A stretch of DNA of 64,000 nt from Fibrobacter sp. UWB5 (GTDB lineage Bacteria > Fibrobacterota > Fibrobacteria > Fibrobacterales > Fibrobacteraceae): positions 186,001 through 250,000 of the forward strand of contig NZ_MWQH01000003.1 of assembly GCF_002210295.1 (NCBI RefSeq). Reading direction: 5' to 3'. The translations under genes and the position numbers were made by a program. The notes beneath the pieces are model-generated. The model ran no database searches, had not been told where the DNA came from, and saw nothing but the letters and a program-made list of their open reading frames with translations. Every line of letters begins with the position of its first letter. Position 1 is the first letter of the stretch. Below are positions 26,089 to 35,412 of this stretch, piece after piece.

Positions 26089-27276
26089 ATGTCTTTCAAC
26101 TGCGTGAATCACGAATATTACCTGAACTTTGGCGACCGCGTTTTGGCGCTCATTCGCCGCATTTTTCACAAATATCCCGAATTCCGCCACGATTCTTTGA
26201 AACATGTGGCTAGGTTTGCGCCGTATATCCCGTTCATGGGCGGGCGTCCGGACTTGAGCAAGACTCTCAAGCGCGTCATTACCTTCCCGGACCATAGCAA
26301 TTCCCTGTACCTTGGTTGCCCCATTATTTTGGCTGCTGGTGCCAACAAGACAGCCAAGCGCATTTGCGACTATGCCAACATGGGCTTTGGCGGCATTTCC
26401 GTGGGAACTGCCACCCGCAAGTTCCGTGAAGGCAACACGCACCGCCCGCGTATTGGTTTTCTGGAAAATGACCGTGCTATTCATAACAGCATGGGCCTGA
26501 ACAACGAAGGCGTCGAAGTCATTGCCCGCCGTGCCGACGAACAGTTGACCAAGGCTCACAAGGTGGGGCTTTGCGTGGGTGTGTCCGTGGCAGAAACCCC
26601 AGGTCTTACCGATGACGAAGAAAAGCTGAAGGACTTGCTCGAAAGTTTTGCCATCGCCTACAAGGCGGGCGACTTTATCGAAATCAATTTGAGCTGCCCC
26701 AATACTGGTGAATCCCGCGTAGATATGGATTTGTCGTTGACCGAACGCATTTTCGGCGAAATCATGAAATACCGCAATGCCCAGGCGATTCGCAAGGCCG
26801 TGTATGCTAAGATTAGCCCCGACCTGTCGGAACGTCACTTGGTGAACGTGATGGACATGATTGTGCGTACGGGCGTAAACGGTGTGGTGGTAGGCAATAC
26901 TTACCCGACCAAAAAGATGAGCGAACTCCCGGTGGAATCCAAGCTCGAAAACTTGACTCCGCTTCGTGCCGACGGTGACTGTGGCGGCATGTCGGGTAGA
27001 CCGCTCTACGAAAACATGATGTGGAACGTGACCTACATCCGTAAGCATTACCCCCAGATTAGCGTGATTGCCTGCGGCGGTATTGACCACGGGTTCAAGA
27101 TTTTTGACCTCATCAAGCTTGGTGTTGATGCGGTGGAATGCTACTCGGTGGTGGCTTTCCGCTGGATGGCCGCGCATGCCATGCGTAAGGAACTCGAAGC
27201 CGCCCTGTTTGAAACGGGGTTCAAGACTCTTTCGGACTACGACGACCACAACCCCAAGCAAACGAAAGCTGTTTAA
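26089..27276 (+). CDS. pyrD: Dihydroorotate dehydrogenase
   Basis: 395-residue FMN enzyme oxidising dihydroorotate to orotate in pyrimidine synthesis. The N-terminal helical extension suggests the membrane-associated class 2 form. The FMN barrel has AAGANKTAKR, GFGGISVGTAT, RIGFLENDRAIHNSMGLNN, NLSCPNTGE and the phosphate-binding ACGGI near the C-terminus. The catalytic-residue loop is unusual (CPNT rather than the class 2 SSPNT), so the electron acceptor is not settled. Its stop (TAA) directly abuts the ATG of the PDZ-thioredoxin gene. Confidence 0.88.
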   Translation: MSFNCVNHEYYLNFGDRVLALIRRIFHKYPEFRHDSLKHVARFAPYIPFMGGRPDLSKTLKRVITFPDHSNSLYLGCPIILAAGANKTAKRICDYANMGFGGISVGTATRKFREGNTHRPRIGFLENDRAIHNSMGLNNEGVEVIARRADEQLTKAHKVGLCVGVSVAETPGLTDDEEKLKDLLESFAIAYKAGDFIEINLSCPNTGESRVDMDLSLTERIFGEIMKYRNAQAIRKAVYAKISPDLSERHLVNVMDMIVRTGVNGVVVGNTYPTKKMSELPVESKLENLTPLRADGDCGGMSGRPLYENMMWNVTYIRKHYPQISVIACGGIDHGFKIFDLIKLGVDAVECYSVVAFRWMAAHAMRKELEAALFETGFKTLSDYDDHNPKQTKAV

Positions 27277-28038
27277 ATGAAATTCTCCAGAATTATTCCT
27301 TTTGTCCTTCTTGCGAGCGGGATCTCTTTTGCGGTTCCCTGGCTCGGCGTTACTTTTAAAAAGTCCACTTTTGAAAATCACCTCGCCTTGAACGTTATCG
27401 GCGTGCATCCCGAATCGGGCTGCTTTTCGGCGGGCATGGTTGCGGGCGACCAGATTGTTGGCGTCGAAGGTCAAACGCTTACTGGCATGGCGCAGATCCA
27501 GTCTGCGGTCAATGGCCATAAGGCGGGACAAAAGGTCAAAATCGAAATCGTGCGCGAGGGTAAAAAGAAAACGCTGACGGTTGCTCTCACCGAACGCCCC
27601 GATGACATCAGCAGTCTCACGGGTTCCGCCATTGGCAGTAAAATTGCCAAGTTCGGTGAAAACTTTTACAAGAATGGCGAAAAGCGCAAGGAAAAACCGA
27701 AGGCCACCTTGCTCGACTTCTGGGCCACCTGGTGCGGACCTTGCCGCAAGACGCTTCCGGTGCTCGCAAACATCTATAAAAAGTACAGCGACAAGGGTGT
27801 CGAAGTCATTGGAATTGCAGACGAGTCTGTGGACGTGCTGAATGATTTCTATGCGCACCAGCATGCGTCGCCGTATCCGCTTTACCGTGACGCTAAAAAA
27901 GAAATGTGGATGCGCTATGGCATCCACGCAGTTCCGACACTGATGTTACTCGATAAAGACGGTTACATCAAGCGGGTCTGGAGCGGCGCTCCGACCGAAT
28001 ACATGATTGAACAAATCCTGAAGGATGTTCTGGATTAA
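27277..28038 (+). CDS. Secreted PDZ-thioredoxin fusion protein
   Basis: 253 residues. A signal peptide (about 1-19) precedes a PDZ domain (about 22-105: WLGVTFK, SGCFSAGMVAGDQIVGVEG). A TlpA-like thioredoxin domain (about 135-250) follows with active site WCGPC and cis-Pro region AVPTLML. TlpA-type proteins reduce or oxidise periplasmic disulfides, and PDZ domains bind protein C-termini, so a targeted periplasmic redox protein is inferred. The pairing of the two domains is uncommon. The ATG touches the pyrD stop, so translation is coupled although the functions look unrelated. Confidence 0.88.
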   Translation: MKFSRIIPFVLLASGISFAVPWLGVTFKKSTFENHLALNVIGVHPESGCFSAGMVAGDQIVGVEGQTLTGMAQIQSAVNGHKAGQKVKIEIVREGKKKTLTVALTERPDDISSLTGSAIGSKIAKFGENFYKNGEKRKEKPKATLLDFWATWCGPCRKTLPVLANIYKKYSDKGVEVIGIADESVDVLNDFYAHQHASPYPLYRDAKKEMWMRYGIHAVPTLMLLDKDGYIKRVWSGAPTEYMIEQILKDVLD

Positions 28039-28392
28039 TTATTCAATAGCCGCTTTTTTCTGAGAAGCGAAGATATCTTCGTATTCTTCTTTGCTGATGC
28101 GGGCGTAACCCGTGGTAATGCCGCCAAATTCGTAGTAAGCGGAGTCGCCCTTGACGCTCATGCAGTAAGGCATGTCAAGTGTATTCTTGCCGCAGAGCTT
28201 GCCTTCTTGGATGGTGGCGGAGAGATCGCCGTTCACGTTACGAATCGTGAAGTCCTGGTTGTTTTCACTCAAGACTTCAAAAATCATATTTGCTTCGCCT
28301 TTCCAGCAACCGGTATAGTTGGCGTTGTCGCCGCAGCCGAAAAGGAACATCGAGGAAATAAGGGAGGCGGAAATAAGAATAACTTTCTTCAT
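28039..28392 (-). CDS. Small lipoprotein of unknown function
   Basis: 117 residues with signal peptide and lipobox LFGC (Cys20). The mature part begins GDNANYTGCWKGEANMIFEV and may be a small beta-barrel or META-like fold, with four further cysteines. Its stop codon directly abuts the convergent PDZ-thioredoxin gene. AAGGG precedes the ATG closely. No functional assignment. Confidence 0.68.
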   Translation of the reverse strand: MKKVILISASLISSMFLFGCGDNANYTGCWKGEANMIFEVLSENNQDFTIRNVNGDLSATIQEGKLCGKNTLDMPYCMSVKGDSAYYEFGGITTGYARISKEEYEDIFASQKKAAIE

Positions 28393-28424
28393 GCCCTTAA
28401 AATAGTATTTTTGAATGCGTTAAA

Positions 28425-28964
28425 ATGCAATTTTTTGTTAAACATTTGTATTTGTTGGCGCCTGTGCTCGCTATTGCTGCCTTATTTGGCGTTTACAGGC
28501 TCATTAAGGCGAACGACCGCCCCATTCCGCATTACGAGCCCAAGCAGGTCGAAGATACCTGGTCTGCCGAAGAATACATGCGCCATTTGAATCTGAAACC
28601 TTTCAACCAGCGCGAAGTTCACCGATTGTTACTCAAGCGTACCCGCCAAAAAGAAGGCGTGTACCTTGAAAGCCTGCTCCCCGTGATGGATACCGCGGGG
28701 CTTGAAATCATTCGCTGCTATCATAAGGTCATGGGCGACGATTATGTGCCCGTGATTACAAGCGGTAACGATTATCCGTACCACAAGAAAAATTCAAGGC
28801 ATTACAAGAATGCGGCCATGGATTTCCGCATTGTCGATATGCACATGAACAAACGTCGCGAAGTTGTAGAAATGGCCCAAGATAAACTCGGGCCGCGATT
28901 CAAGGTGCTCTGGGAAAAAGGTGAAATGGAGCACCTGCATGTCGAAATGACTGAGGTCGAATAG
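28425..28964 (+). CDS. Membrane-anchored M15-like zinc peptidase
   Basis: 179 residues. One N-terminal membrane helix (about 7-24). The C-terminal domain shows the D-Ala-D-Ala carboxypeptidase-like metal arrangement: SxHxxxxAxD in SRHYKNAAMD, and ELHxE-type ligands in EHLHVEM. This suggests trimming of peptidoglycan peptides in the periplasm. The small size fits a minimal peptidase M15 domain. It is convergent with the FGE-like gene after 1 nt. Enzymatic activity is inferred from motifs only. Confidence 0.65.
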   Translation: MQFFVKHLYLLAPVLAIAALFGVYRLIKANDRPIPHYEPKQVEDTWSAEEYMRHLNLKPFNQREVHRLLLKRTRQKEGVYLESLLPVMDTAGLEIIRCYHKVMGDDYVPVITSGNDYPYHKKNSRHYKNAAMDFRIVDMHMNKRREVVEMAQDKLGPRFKVLWEKGEMEHLHVEMTEVE

Positions 28965-28965
28965 A

Positions 28966-30207
28966 TTACTTACAGCACCTGAACCCTACGTTCGGGTACT
29001 GGTTCTGCGGATAGAAACTGAATTTGTTGTCGGTGCACTTGCTTTCGTTGTTGGTGTTCCATGCACCACCAGCGACTAAGTACATGTTCGGGTGATCCTT
29101 GCTCGTCGTCGAAGTCCATTCCCAAAGGTTTCCGTTCATGTCGTACATGCCGTACCAGCTGCGGCACTGTTCCTTACGGCCACTGCGCTTGGCTGCCTTC
29201 GTGTTGGTGTTGCACTTGTTCTGCTTGTAGCTGTCGCCGTAGCTGTAGCGAGTGTTGTCCTTGCTCTTGCAAGCGGCTTGCCATTCGGCGAGGCTGCAAA
29301 GGTGCTTGCCTTCTTGCTGGCAAAGGCTTGCGGCCTGTTCCTGGCTTACCATGTCGCGGGGGAGCTCGTCAGCCTTGTTCGGGTATTCGTATGCGTCTAC
29401 GCAAACGGTCTTGCCGCCGAGCGGTACGGGGTAGGCGTTCTTGCCGCAAATGTTGTCGCTAGCCATATCATACTTGGCTTCTTCCCAGGCTGAGCGGTTG
29501 CCCACGGAGTCTTCGGCATAGAAGAATACGGAACCAGTCTTGTTATATTCAATGGCCTTGCCTGCTTCTTGAGCGTGGAGCGTGTCGCCAATAGAGAGGA
29601 ATGTCTTACACTTGATTTCTTCGCACTTGACCTTGAGCTTAATCGGGTCGTAGTAACGGCCTGCAGGCGGTGCGATTTCGGCGACGGGCGGCACCTGGTC
29701 GGCAGCACGGATACTGTCTTGAATGCGCTTCTTTTCGAGCGAATCGGCCCTTGCCTTTTCGATAGCCGCCAACGAATCGGCGATGCGCTGCAGGCTGTCG
29801 GCGCGAGCCTTGTCGATAGCGGCGAGGCTATCCTTGATGTGGTTCAGACTATCGCGCACGTGGCGAATGCTATCGCGGTTCACGTTGTTCTGGAGTGCAG
29901 CCAAAGAGTCTGCTATGCGCAGGCTGTCGGCGATGCGGGAACTGTCGGCACTGAGCTTTGCCAACGAATCGGCCATACGGATGCTGTCGGCATGAGCCTG
30001 TTCCAAAGCACGCAGACTGTCGAGCGTCTGGCGGCGTTGCATTTCAAGTGCAGTTTCCTGCTCCTTGGCAAGCGCTTCTTGCTTGATCTGGTCCAAGTGG
30101 CACTGCACAATAAAAAGGGTCACCAACAAGAGGAACATCAACACGAGAATGGCGATGTTCTTTTTCTTGCGCTTATTCTTCAACTGATCTTCGTTTTCGT
30201 TTGCCAT
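28966..30207 (-). CDS. Membrane protein with DSL-repeat coiled coil and FGE-like domain
   Basis: 413 residues. A basic cytoplasmic start and one membrane helix (about 17-36) precede a long coiled-coil (about 40-175) built from repeats such as RIADSLAxL and KARADSLxxI. A proline-rich linker and a C-terminal sulfatase-modifying-factor (FGE-like) domain (about 255-413) follow, with GKHLCSLAEWQAAC, MNGNLWEWT and GGAWNTNN. The catalytic Cys-Arg context of true FGEs is altered, so a structural or binding role is more likely. It lies 5 nt after cdaA on the same strand and may be co-transcribed. Confidence 0.75.
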   Translation of the reverse strand: MANENEDQLKNKRKKKNIAILVLMFLLLVTLFIVQCHLDQIKQEALAKEQETALEMQRRQTLDSLRALEQAHADSIRMADSLAKLSADSSRIADSLRIADSLAALQNNVNRDSIRHVRDSLNHIKDSLAAIDKARADSLQRIADSLAAIEKARADSLEKKRIQDSIRAADQVPPVAEIAPPAGRYYDPIKLKVKCEEIKCKTFLSIGDTLHAQEAGKAIEYNKTGSVFFYAEDSVGNRSAWEEAKYDMASDNICGKNAYPVPLGGKTVCVDAYEYPNKADELPRDMVSQEQAASLCQQEGKHLCSLAEWQAACKSKDNTRYSYGDSYKQNKCNTNTKAAKRSGRKEQCRSWYGMYDMNGNLWEWTSTTSKDHPNMYLVAGGAWNTNNESKCTDNKFSFYPQNQYPNVGFRCCK

Positions 30208-30212
30208 AAAAT

Positions 30213-31052
30213 CTAGCCTGCTTTTTCTTCGGCGGTTTCGGACTTTGCCGATTCGCGGACGTCGTTAAAGAGTTCGCCCCAGTGGCGAATGATTTCTTGT
30301 TTCAATTCTTGAACGCTAATGTTTCTGCGCAACGTGTTACGGTAGGCGATAGAGATGTAGCCCGTTTCTTCGGACACCACGATCACGAGGGCGTCGCATT
30401 CGGCGGCCAAAGCCTTAGCAGCGCGGTGGCGCATGCCGTAGCCCGCTTCTTTTTCGGCGTTACCCGTGGGCATGGGCAAGATACAGCCGGCGGCAATAAT
30501 GCGCTTGGTGTTCATGATGACTGCGCCATCGTGCAAAGCGGAATTCGGGAAGAAGAGGGCACGTAAAAGTCTAGAGCTGATTCGGGCGTCCAAGATTTCA
30601 CCGGTGTCGGCGTAGTTACGCAGGCCCACGCGCTTTTCAAGCACAATCAGCGCACCGGTGTGTGTCTTTGCCAGGTCTTGGCAGGCGCTTGCGATGGTCT
30701 TGGTGATTTCGTCGAGACCGCTGGAATGGAAAAACAGGTTGTGAAAATCGAGCTTACTGGCGGCCTGACCGATACGGGTGAGGGCGCTTCGAATTTCGGG
30801 CTGGAAAAGAATCACGAGTGCGATAATACCGAGGGTCGCAAGGTTACTGATAAGCCATACGACGGTGTGGAGTTCCCACCACTGCGCAATAATCCAGGCG
30901 AGAATCAAAAGCAATCCACCGAAAATCATCTGGGCGGCGCGGGTTCCGCGGAACAGCAAGAAGATGTAGTAGATGATAATCGAAATCAGGAGCACGTCCA
31001 GAATATCTGCTGGACGCACATCGATAATCCCGAATAGCTTAAACAGAATCAT
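30213..31052 (-). CDS. cdaA: Diadenylate cyclase CdaA
   Basis: 279 residues. Three N-terminal membrane helices (about 15-95) are followed by a DAC domain that makes cyclic di-AMP from two ATP. The catalytic DGA motif is in NSALHDGAVIM and the RHR motif in GMRHRAA. Cyclic di-AMP normally controls potassium and osmotic balance. GGAGG lies 9 nt before the ATG, inside the end of folP, with a 14-nt gene overlap. The FtsH-FolP-CdaA order is a frequent chromosomal neighbourhood. No CdaR partner is adjacent. Confidence 0.95.
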   Translation of the reverse strand: MILFKLFGIIDVRPADILDVLLISIIIYYIFLLFRGTRAAQMIFGGLLLILAWIIAQWWELHTVVWLISNLATLGIIALVILFQPEIRSALTRIGQAASKLDFHNLFFHSSGLDEITKTIASACQDLAKTHTGALIVLEKRVGLRNYADTGEILDARISSRLLRALFFPNSALHDGAVIMNTKRIIAAGCILPMPTGNAEKEAGYGMRHRAAKALAAECDALVIVVSEETGYISIAYRNTLRRNISVQELKQEIIRHWGELFNDVRESAKSETAEEKAG

Positions 31053-31920
31053 TTCTTAACGCCTCCAAATACAACAAGGATTCCTTGGCCTCTTTCACGT
31101 CATGCACGCGAATGCAGCTGGCGCCACCGAGTACGGCAACGATTCCTGCCGTAACGGTCGGAATCAGGCGGTCGCTTGTTTCGAGACCGGGCATTTTACC
31201 AATATAGGACTTGCGCGAGGTTCCGATGAGAACGGGGTAGCCGTCTTTCAGGAATTCTTCGGTGGATTTCATCAAATCGATGTTGTCCTGCGCGGTTTTT
31301 CCGAATCCAATACCCGGGTCAATGCAAATCTTTTCGCGCTCGACGCCGAGGTCCAAAAGCTTTTTCACCTGCGCCAAGAGTTCTTCGCGGACTTCCTGCA
31401 CCACGTTCGTGTACGGCTTGAAGTCCTGCTGCATGGTACCGAAGTTTCCGCGAATGTGGTTCAGCACGACGGCTGCCTTGGTGTCTGCGACGGTCTGGAG
31501 CATGTTCGGGTCCATGGCGCAGGCGCTAATGTCGTTGATGATGTGGGCCCCGAGCTTCATGGTTTCTTCGGCGACCTTGGCTTTGACCGTATCGACTGAG
31601 ATATAGAATTCGCGTTCTTTGGCGAGCTTGGCCAGACGTTCTACCACGGGGCATACGCGGTCCAGTTCTTCTTGCAGGCTGACAGGCGCGCTTCCCGGGC
31701 GGCTGCTTTCACCACCGATGTCTAGAATTTCGGCGCCCTGGTCCAGGAGCATCAAGGCGTGTTCGTAGGCGGCGTCAGGCTTGTTGTGCTTGCCGCCGTC
31801 AAAAAAACTGTCCGGAGTCACATTCACAATACCCATAATCAGCGGAGTCTTGCAAGGCAGAACCTTGTTGCCGATTTTCCAAGGGAGAGAGCGACTATGA
31901 TCCAGAACTTCTTTGAACAT
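31039..31920 (-). CDS. folP: Dihydropteroate synthase
   Basis: 293-residue TIM-barrel enzyme joining 4-aminobenzoate to the pterin in folate synthesis; the sulfonamide target. Family motifs are IMGIVNVTPDSFFDGG, ILDIGGESSRPG, INDISA, DPGIGFGKT and GTSRKSYIG. Its ATG overlaps the ftsH stop by one base (TAATG) and its end overlaps cdaA. It is part of the minus-strand run tilS-ftsH-folP-cdaA. Confidence 0.96.
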   Translation of the reverse strand: MFKEVLDHSRSLPWKIGNKVLPCKTPLIMGIVNVTPDSFFDGGKHNKPDAAYEHALMLLDQGAEILDIGGESSRPGSAPVSLQEELDRVCPVVERLAKLAKEREFYISVDTVKAKVAEETMKLGAHIINDISACAMDPNMLQTVADTKAAVVLNHIRGNFGTMQQDFKPYTNVVQEVREELLAQVKKLLDLGVEREKICIDPGIGFGKTAQDNIDLMKSTEEFLKDGYPVLIGTSRKSYIGKMPGLETSDRLIPTVTAGIVAVLGGASCIRVHDVKEAKESLLYLEALRNDSV

Positions 31921-34064
31921 TACGAGTTTTCCTGTTTCGGTTCTTCGGAGGACTTTAGCGTTTCGGTATGGGCATCGCCATCATTTGCCGGAGTGGTTCC
32001 GGCAGCGGGTGCGGGCTTGATTTCGGCTACGGGTGCATCAGTGACCGGTGCTACCGGCGGTTGCTTGCCCGGGTCAGGCGGCGGCGTATTTTCGCGCTTC
32101 TTCTTTTCTTCCATTTCTTCGAGCGCCTTGTACTGGCGGCTCTTCTTGGTGCCGGTCAGTTTTTCGCCGGCCATCACGCGGTCAATTTCTTCGCGGTCGA
32201 GCACTTCGAATTCAAACAGCGCTTCGGCGAGGTCGATGAGTTTGTCCTTGTTCTCTTCGATGAGTTTCTTGGCGGCCTGGTCCAGACGCTTGATGAGGTT
32301 GTTCACCGCGTTGTCGATCTTTTCGGCCATCATTTCGGACATTTCTTTCGGCTTGCTAATTTCGCGGCCGAGGAACACTTCGCCGTCGGTGCGGCTGTAG
32401 CATACCGGTCCGATTTCGTCGTCGAAGCCCCATTCCGTCACCATCTTGCGGGCAAGCTCCGTGGCGCGCTGGATGTCGTTGCTGGCACCCGTGCTCTGGT
32501 GGTTGAAGAAGATGAGTTCGGCGAGGCGGCCGGACATCATGATCATGATGCGTTCTTCGGCGTATTCGCGGCTGTAGCTTACTTGGTCGCGTTCGGGCAG
32601 ACTCATGGTCACGCCGAGGGCGCGGCCGCGCGGGATAATCGTAATCTTGTGGAGCGGGTCAGAATGCTTGCACAAGAGCGTCATCAAGGCGTGGCCTGCT
32701 TCGTGGTAAGCGGTGTGGCGCTTTTCTTCGTCGGTCATCAGGAGCGTGCGGCGCTCGGCACCCATGCTGAGCTTGTCGCGGGCTTCTTCAAAGTCAAGCA
32801 TCGTGACTTTCTTGTTGTTGAAGCGAGCGGCCAAGAGGGCGGCTTCGTTCACCAAGTTTTCGAGGTCTGCACCTGCAAGACCAGGAGTCCCCTTTGCAAC
32901 GGCCTTCACGTCCACGTCGTCGGCCAGGGGAACCTTACGCTTTTTCAGGTGAACCTTCAAGATTTCTTCGCGGCCCTTTAGGTCGGGGAGTCCCACCACA
33001 ATCTGGCGGTCAAAGCGGCCGGGGCGCAGCAATGCCTTGTCGAGTACGTCGGGGCGGTTGGTTGCGGCAATCAAAATCACGCCTTCGTTGGCGGTAAAGC
33101 CGTCCATTTCCACCAGCAACTGGTTCAAAGTCTGTTCGCGTTCGTCGTGACCGCCACCGAGACCAGCACCACGCTGGCGACCTACGGCGTCAATTTCGTC
33201 GATGAAGAGAATGCACGGGGCGTTCTTCTTGCCTGTTTCAAAGAGGTCGCGTACGCGGCTAGCACCCACGCCCACGAACATTTCCACAAAGTCGGAACCG
33301 GACATGCTAAAGAACGGAACTCCTGCTTCGCCTGCAACAGCGCGGGCGAGGAGCGTCTTACCGGTACCCGGAGGGCCAACGAGCAATGCACCCTTCGGAA
33401 TACGTCCGCCGAGGGCATCGAATTTTTTCGGGTCCTTCAGGAATTCCACGAGTTCCTGCAAATCTTGCTTGGCTTCGTCGCAGCCGGCCACATCGTTAAA
33501 GGTGGTCTTCTGCTTACCGTTCAACTGTTTTGCCTGGCTCTTGCCAAAGCTGAATGGACCCTTGCCGCCGCCACCCATCTGGCGGTTCATCATCAGGTAG
33601 AAGAATACAATTAGGAGAATCGCTGGCAAGAAAGCGACAATCGTGTCGAGCCAGGTGCTGGATTCGTGAATGACCTTGACCTTGACGCCCTTGAACATTT
33701 CCCAGGCGGTAATCTGGTCGTTGCTGACTTCCAGCATGTGGCTGCGGAAGGCTTTCGTATTGCCGTTGTCGGCCGATTTGGTGAAACGGGCGAGCGCGCT
33801 CTGGCTCTTTTTCGCTTCAGCCTTTTCTTCGGCACTCATTTCGCGTTTACCTTCGATAATCACGCCATCGGGGGTCTTCTGGAGCGAAAGTTCGGTAATG
33901 ACCTTGGTGGAGTCGCCCATCATGGCCAAAAATTCGGTGCGCGTAATGTCATTTTCGCCGTCTTTCCCTGCAAGCGGGAACATGACGAACAACAAAAGAA
34001 TCATCACTAACAAAATGATAAAGTTCTTGCTACGGTAGGGAGGGGTCGGTTTAGGTTGACTCAT
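31920..34064 (-). CDS. ftsH: ATP-dependent zinc metalloprotease FtsH
   Basis: 714-residue membrane AAA+ protease degrading misassembled membrane proteins and regulators. Membrane helix 1 (about 12-30), a periplasmic region and helix 2 (about 140-160) come first. The AAA domain has GPPGTGKT, Walker B ILFIDEID and the second region of homology [17 protein letters not shown]. The zinc site is HEAGH. The C-terminal tail beyond about 650 is rich in Pro, Ala and Glu. AAGGA precedes the ATG. It is directly downstream of tilS, a common pairing. Confidence 0.97.
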   Translation of the reverse strand: MSQPKPTPPYRSKNFIILLVMILLLFVMFPLAGKDGENDITRTEFLAMMGDSTKVITELSLQKTPDGVIIEGKREMSAEEKAEAKKSQSALARFTKSADNGNTKAFRSHMLEVSNDQITAWEMFKGVKVKVIHESSTWLDTIVAFLPAILLIVFFYLMMNRQMGGGGKGPFSFGKSQAKQLNGKQKTTFNDVAGCDEAKQDLQELVEFLKDPKKFDALGGRIPKGALLVGPPGTGKTLLARAVAGEAGVPFFSMSGSDFVEMFVGVGASRVRDLFETGKKNAPCILFIDEIDAVGRQRGAGLGGGHDEREQTLNQLLVEMDGFTANEGVILIAATNRPDVLDKALLRPGRFDRQIVVGLPDLKGREEILKVHLKKRKVPLADDVDVKAVAKGTPGLAGADLENLVNEAALLAARFNNKKVTMLDFEEARDKLSMGAERRTLLMTDEEKRHTAYHEAGHALMTLLCKHSDPLHKITIIPRGRALGVTMSLPERDQVSYSREYAEERIMIMMSGRLAELIFFNHQSTGASNDIQRATELARKMVTEWGFDDEIGPVCYSRTDGEVFLGREISKPKEMSEMMAEKIDNAVNNLIKRLDQAAKKLIEENKDKLIDLAEALFEFEVLDREEIDRVMAGEKLTGTKKSRQYKALEEMEEKKKRENTPPPDPGKQPPVAPVTDAPVAEIKPAPAAGTTPANDGDAHTETLKSSEEPKQENS

Positions 34065-34081
34065 AAATTCCTTTTATACGT

Positions 34082-35107
34082 TCACTTGCAAGATACAAAT
34101 TTTAGGGCTGCCTCGACGCTTTCAAATTCGCAAATCAAGACGGTAGAGCCCTTTTTGACGATAGAACGCTTGCGGTAAGCGGCGCGTACGGGAATTTTAA
34201 CATGGGCGGGCTCTGTTTGGCTGTACAAGAAGCCAATCGGAAAGCGGAATCCCTGTTCCGAAAGCCATAAACGAAACATTTCGGAAAGGTCTGTACTTTC
34301 GTGAGCGAGCAGAACCTTGCGAAGTTTTTTCTTGTCCAATGCGATTCCTGCCCACATGTCATGCTGACGAAGGTCAGCATCAGCATTTCCTGCCTTCAAA
34401 ACAGGCGCGAAAAGCGACTCGCCTGCATTCATCACTTTCGCATACGCCTTATCCGCCAACAGGGCAATTCTGCATAATTGCGTCGCTGCGCCGGGGCTTT
34501 CTTTTTCTAGCTGCGGGAGAAATTCGTGTCGCACCTTGTTTCGTGCAAATTTTACGTCGGAATTGCTCTCGTCTTCGCACCACTCAAGATTGTTTTCGCG
34601 AGCATACGTAAGAAGTTCCGCCCGAGTCGTGTTTAGCAGAGGGCGGTAAATGTTGTCTCGTACTTCCTGAATCCCCTTGAGTCCCGCAAGCGTTGTTCCT
34701 CGGCGGAGTCGCATGTACATCGTTTCCGCTTGGTCGCCTGCATGATGCGCTGTCACGATGGCGTCGCAGTTTTCGGCGGCTTCTTGTAGCGCCTTGTACC
34801 TTGCATCTCTCGCGTTTTCTTCGAGCGAACCTTCGGCGTTTTTTAGCGCTTCGCCGTTCAAGCGTTTCAAGAAAAATGGTATGTTGTACTTGCGGGCGAA
34901 TGCTTCGACAAATGTGGCGTCGCGGTCGGCTGTTCCTTCGCGCAGTCCGTGATGCACATGCGCAATTCCCAGCCATTCAATCCCGAGCGCTTCGCGATTC
35001 TTGATGAAATAATGCGCCAGGCAAATAGAATCTAGACCGCCCGAAACCGCAAGCAACAGGCGCTTGAACCCATGACGTCGAATTCTATCTGCGATGGAAT
35101 CTTTCAA
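34082..35107 (-). CDS. tilS: tRNA(Ile)-lysidine synthetase
   Basis: 341-residue N-type ATP pyrophosphatase that puts lysidine on C34 of tRNA-Ile2 so that it reads AUA. The PP-loop is AVSGGLDSICLAHY, the HVHHGLR stretch and the THHAGDQAETMYMRL motif follow. The C-terminal substrate-binding region is short. The start is TTG at 35107, with AAGG about 8 nt before it, and no in-frame ATG lies nearby. It is first of the tilS-ftsH-folP-cdaA run and divergent from the small ArfA-like gene. Confidence 0.92.
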   Translation of the reverse strand: MKDSIADRIRRHGFKRLLLAVSGGLDSICLAHYFIKNREALGIEWLGIAHVHHGLREGTADRDATFVEAFARKYNIPFFLKRLNGEALKNAEGSLEENARDARYKALQEAAENCDAIVTAHHAGDQAETMYMRLRRGTTLAGLKGIQEVRDNIYRPLLNTTRAELLTYARENNLEWCEDESNSDVKFARNKVRHEFLPQLEKESPGAATQLCRIALLADKAYAKVMNAGESLFAPVLKAGNADADLRQHDMWAGIALDKKKLRKVLLAHESTDLSEMFRLWLSEQGFRFPIGFLYSQTEPAHVKIPVRAAYRKRSIVKKGSTVLICEFESVEAALKFVSCK

Positions 35108-35172
35108 AAGAAACCTTAAACCCTTTACTGCCTAAAGATAATAATTTATATTTGCCCCTCAAGGAGGCCACT

Positions 35173-35412
35173 ATGGCTAAACATAACAGTAAGGCGGCTG
35201 GCAAATTGGCCGAAACCGCCAAGGAGAGCGTGATGTTGCGCATGCTGCGCATTGACGGCTCCCAGAATGGAGCCACACTGCGGACTAGAATCGTCCGCGA
35301 CAAGACGAAGTACACCAGAACCCTTAAACACAAAAAATCCCTCGCCGATGCGGGGGATTTCCCTTTTATACAGGCCGCAGCAGGTTATTTGCCCGTTGCA
35401 ATCTTGCCGTAA
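35173..35412 (+). CDS. Small basic protein, possible ArfA-like ribosome rescue factor
   Basis: 79 codons with a strong AAGGAGG site 7 nt before the ATG. An in-frame TTG at 35152 precedes this site and is not the start. The product begins MAKHNSKAAGK, has a helical middle, then a basic stretch with RTRIVRDK and KYTRTLKHKK (about 37-55). This loosely matches the core of E. coli ArfA (RQRVEK..., SYMRKGKH). From codon 55 on, the frame enters an 11-bp terminator-type hairpin (35335-35360). Its stop lies 28 nt inside the end of the convergent phosphatase gene. ArfA genes are known to carry such a hairpin before the stop and to give nonstop mRNA. The resemblance is by eye, so the function is tentative. 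Confidence 0.5.
   Translation: MAKHNSKAAGKLAETAKESVMLRMLRIDGSQNGATLRTRIVRDKTKYTRTLKHKKSLADAGDFPFIQAAAGYLPVAILP
35332..35365 (-). terminator. Bidirectional terminator hairpin, inside the ArfA-like frame
   Basis: Stem AAATCCCTCGC with GCGGGGGATTT (35335-35345 with 35350-35360), loop CGAT, one G-T pair. On the minus strand six T follow, serving the phosphatase gene. On the plus strand CCCTTTT follows, a weaker tract that could end the ArfA-like mRNA before its stop codon. Confidence 0.8.
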
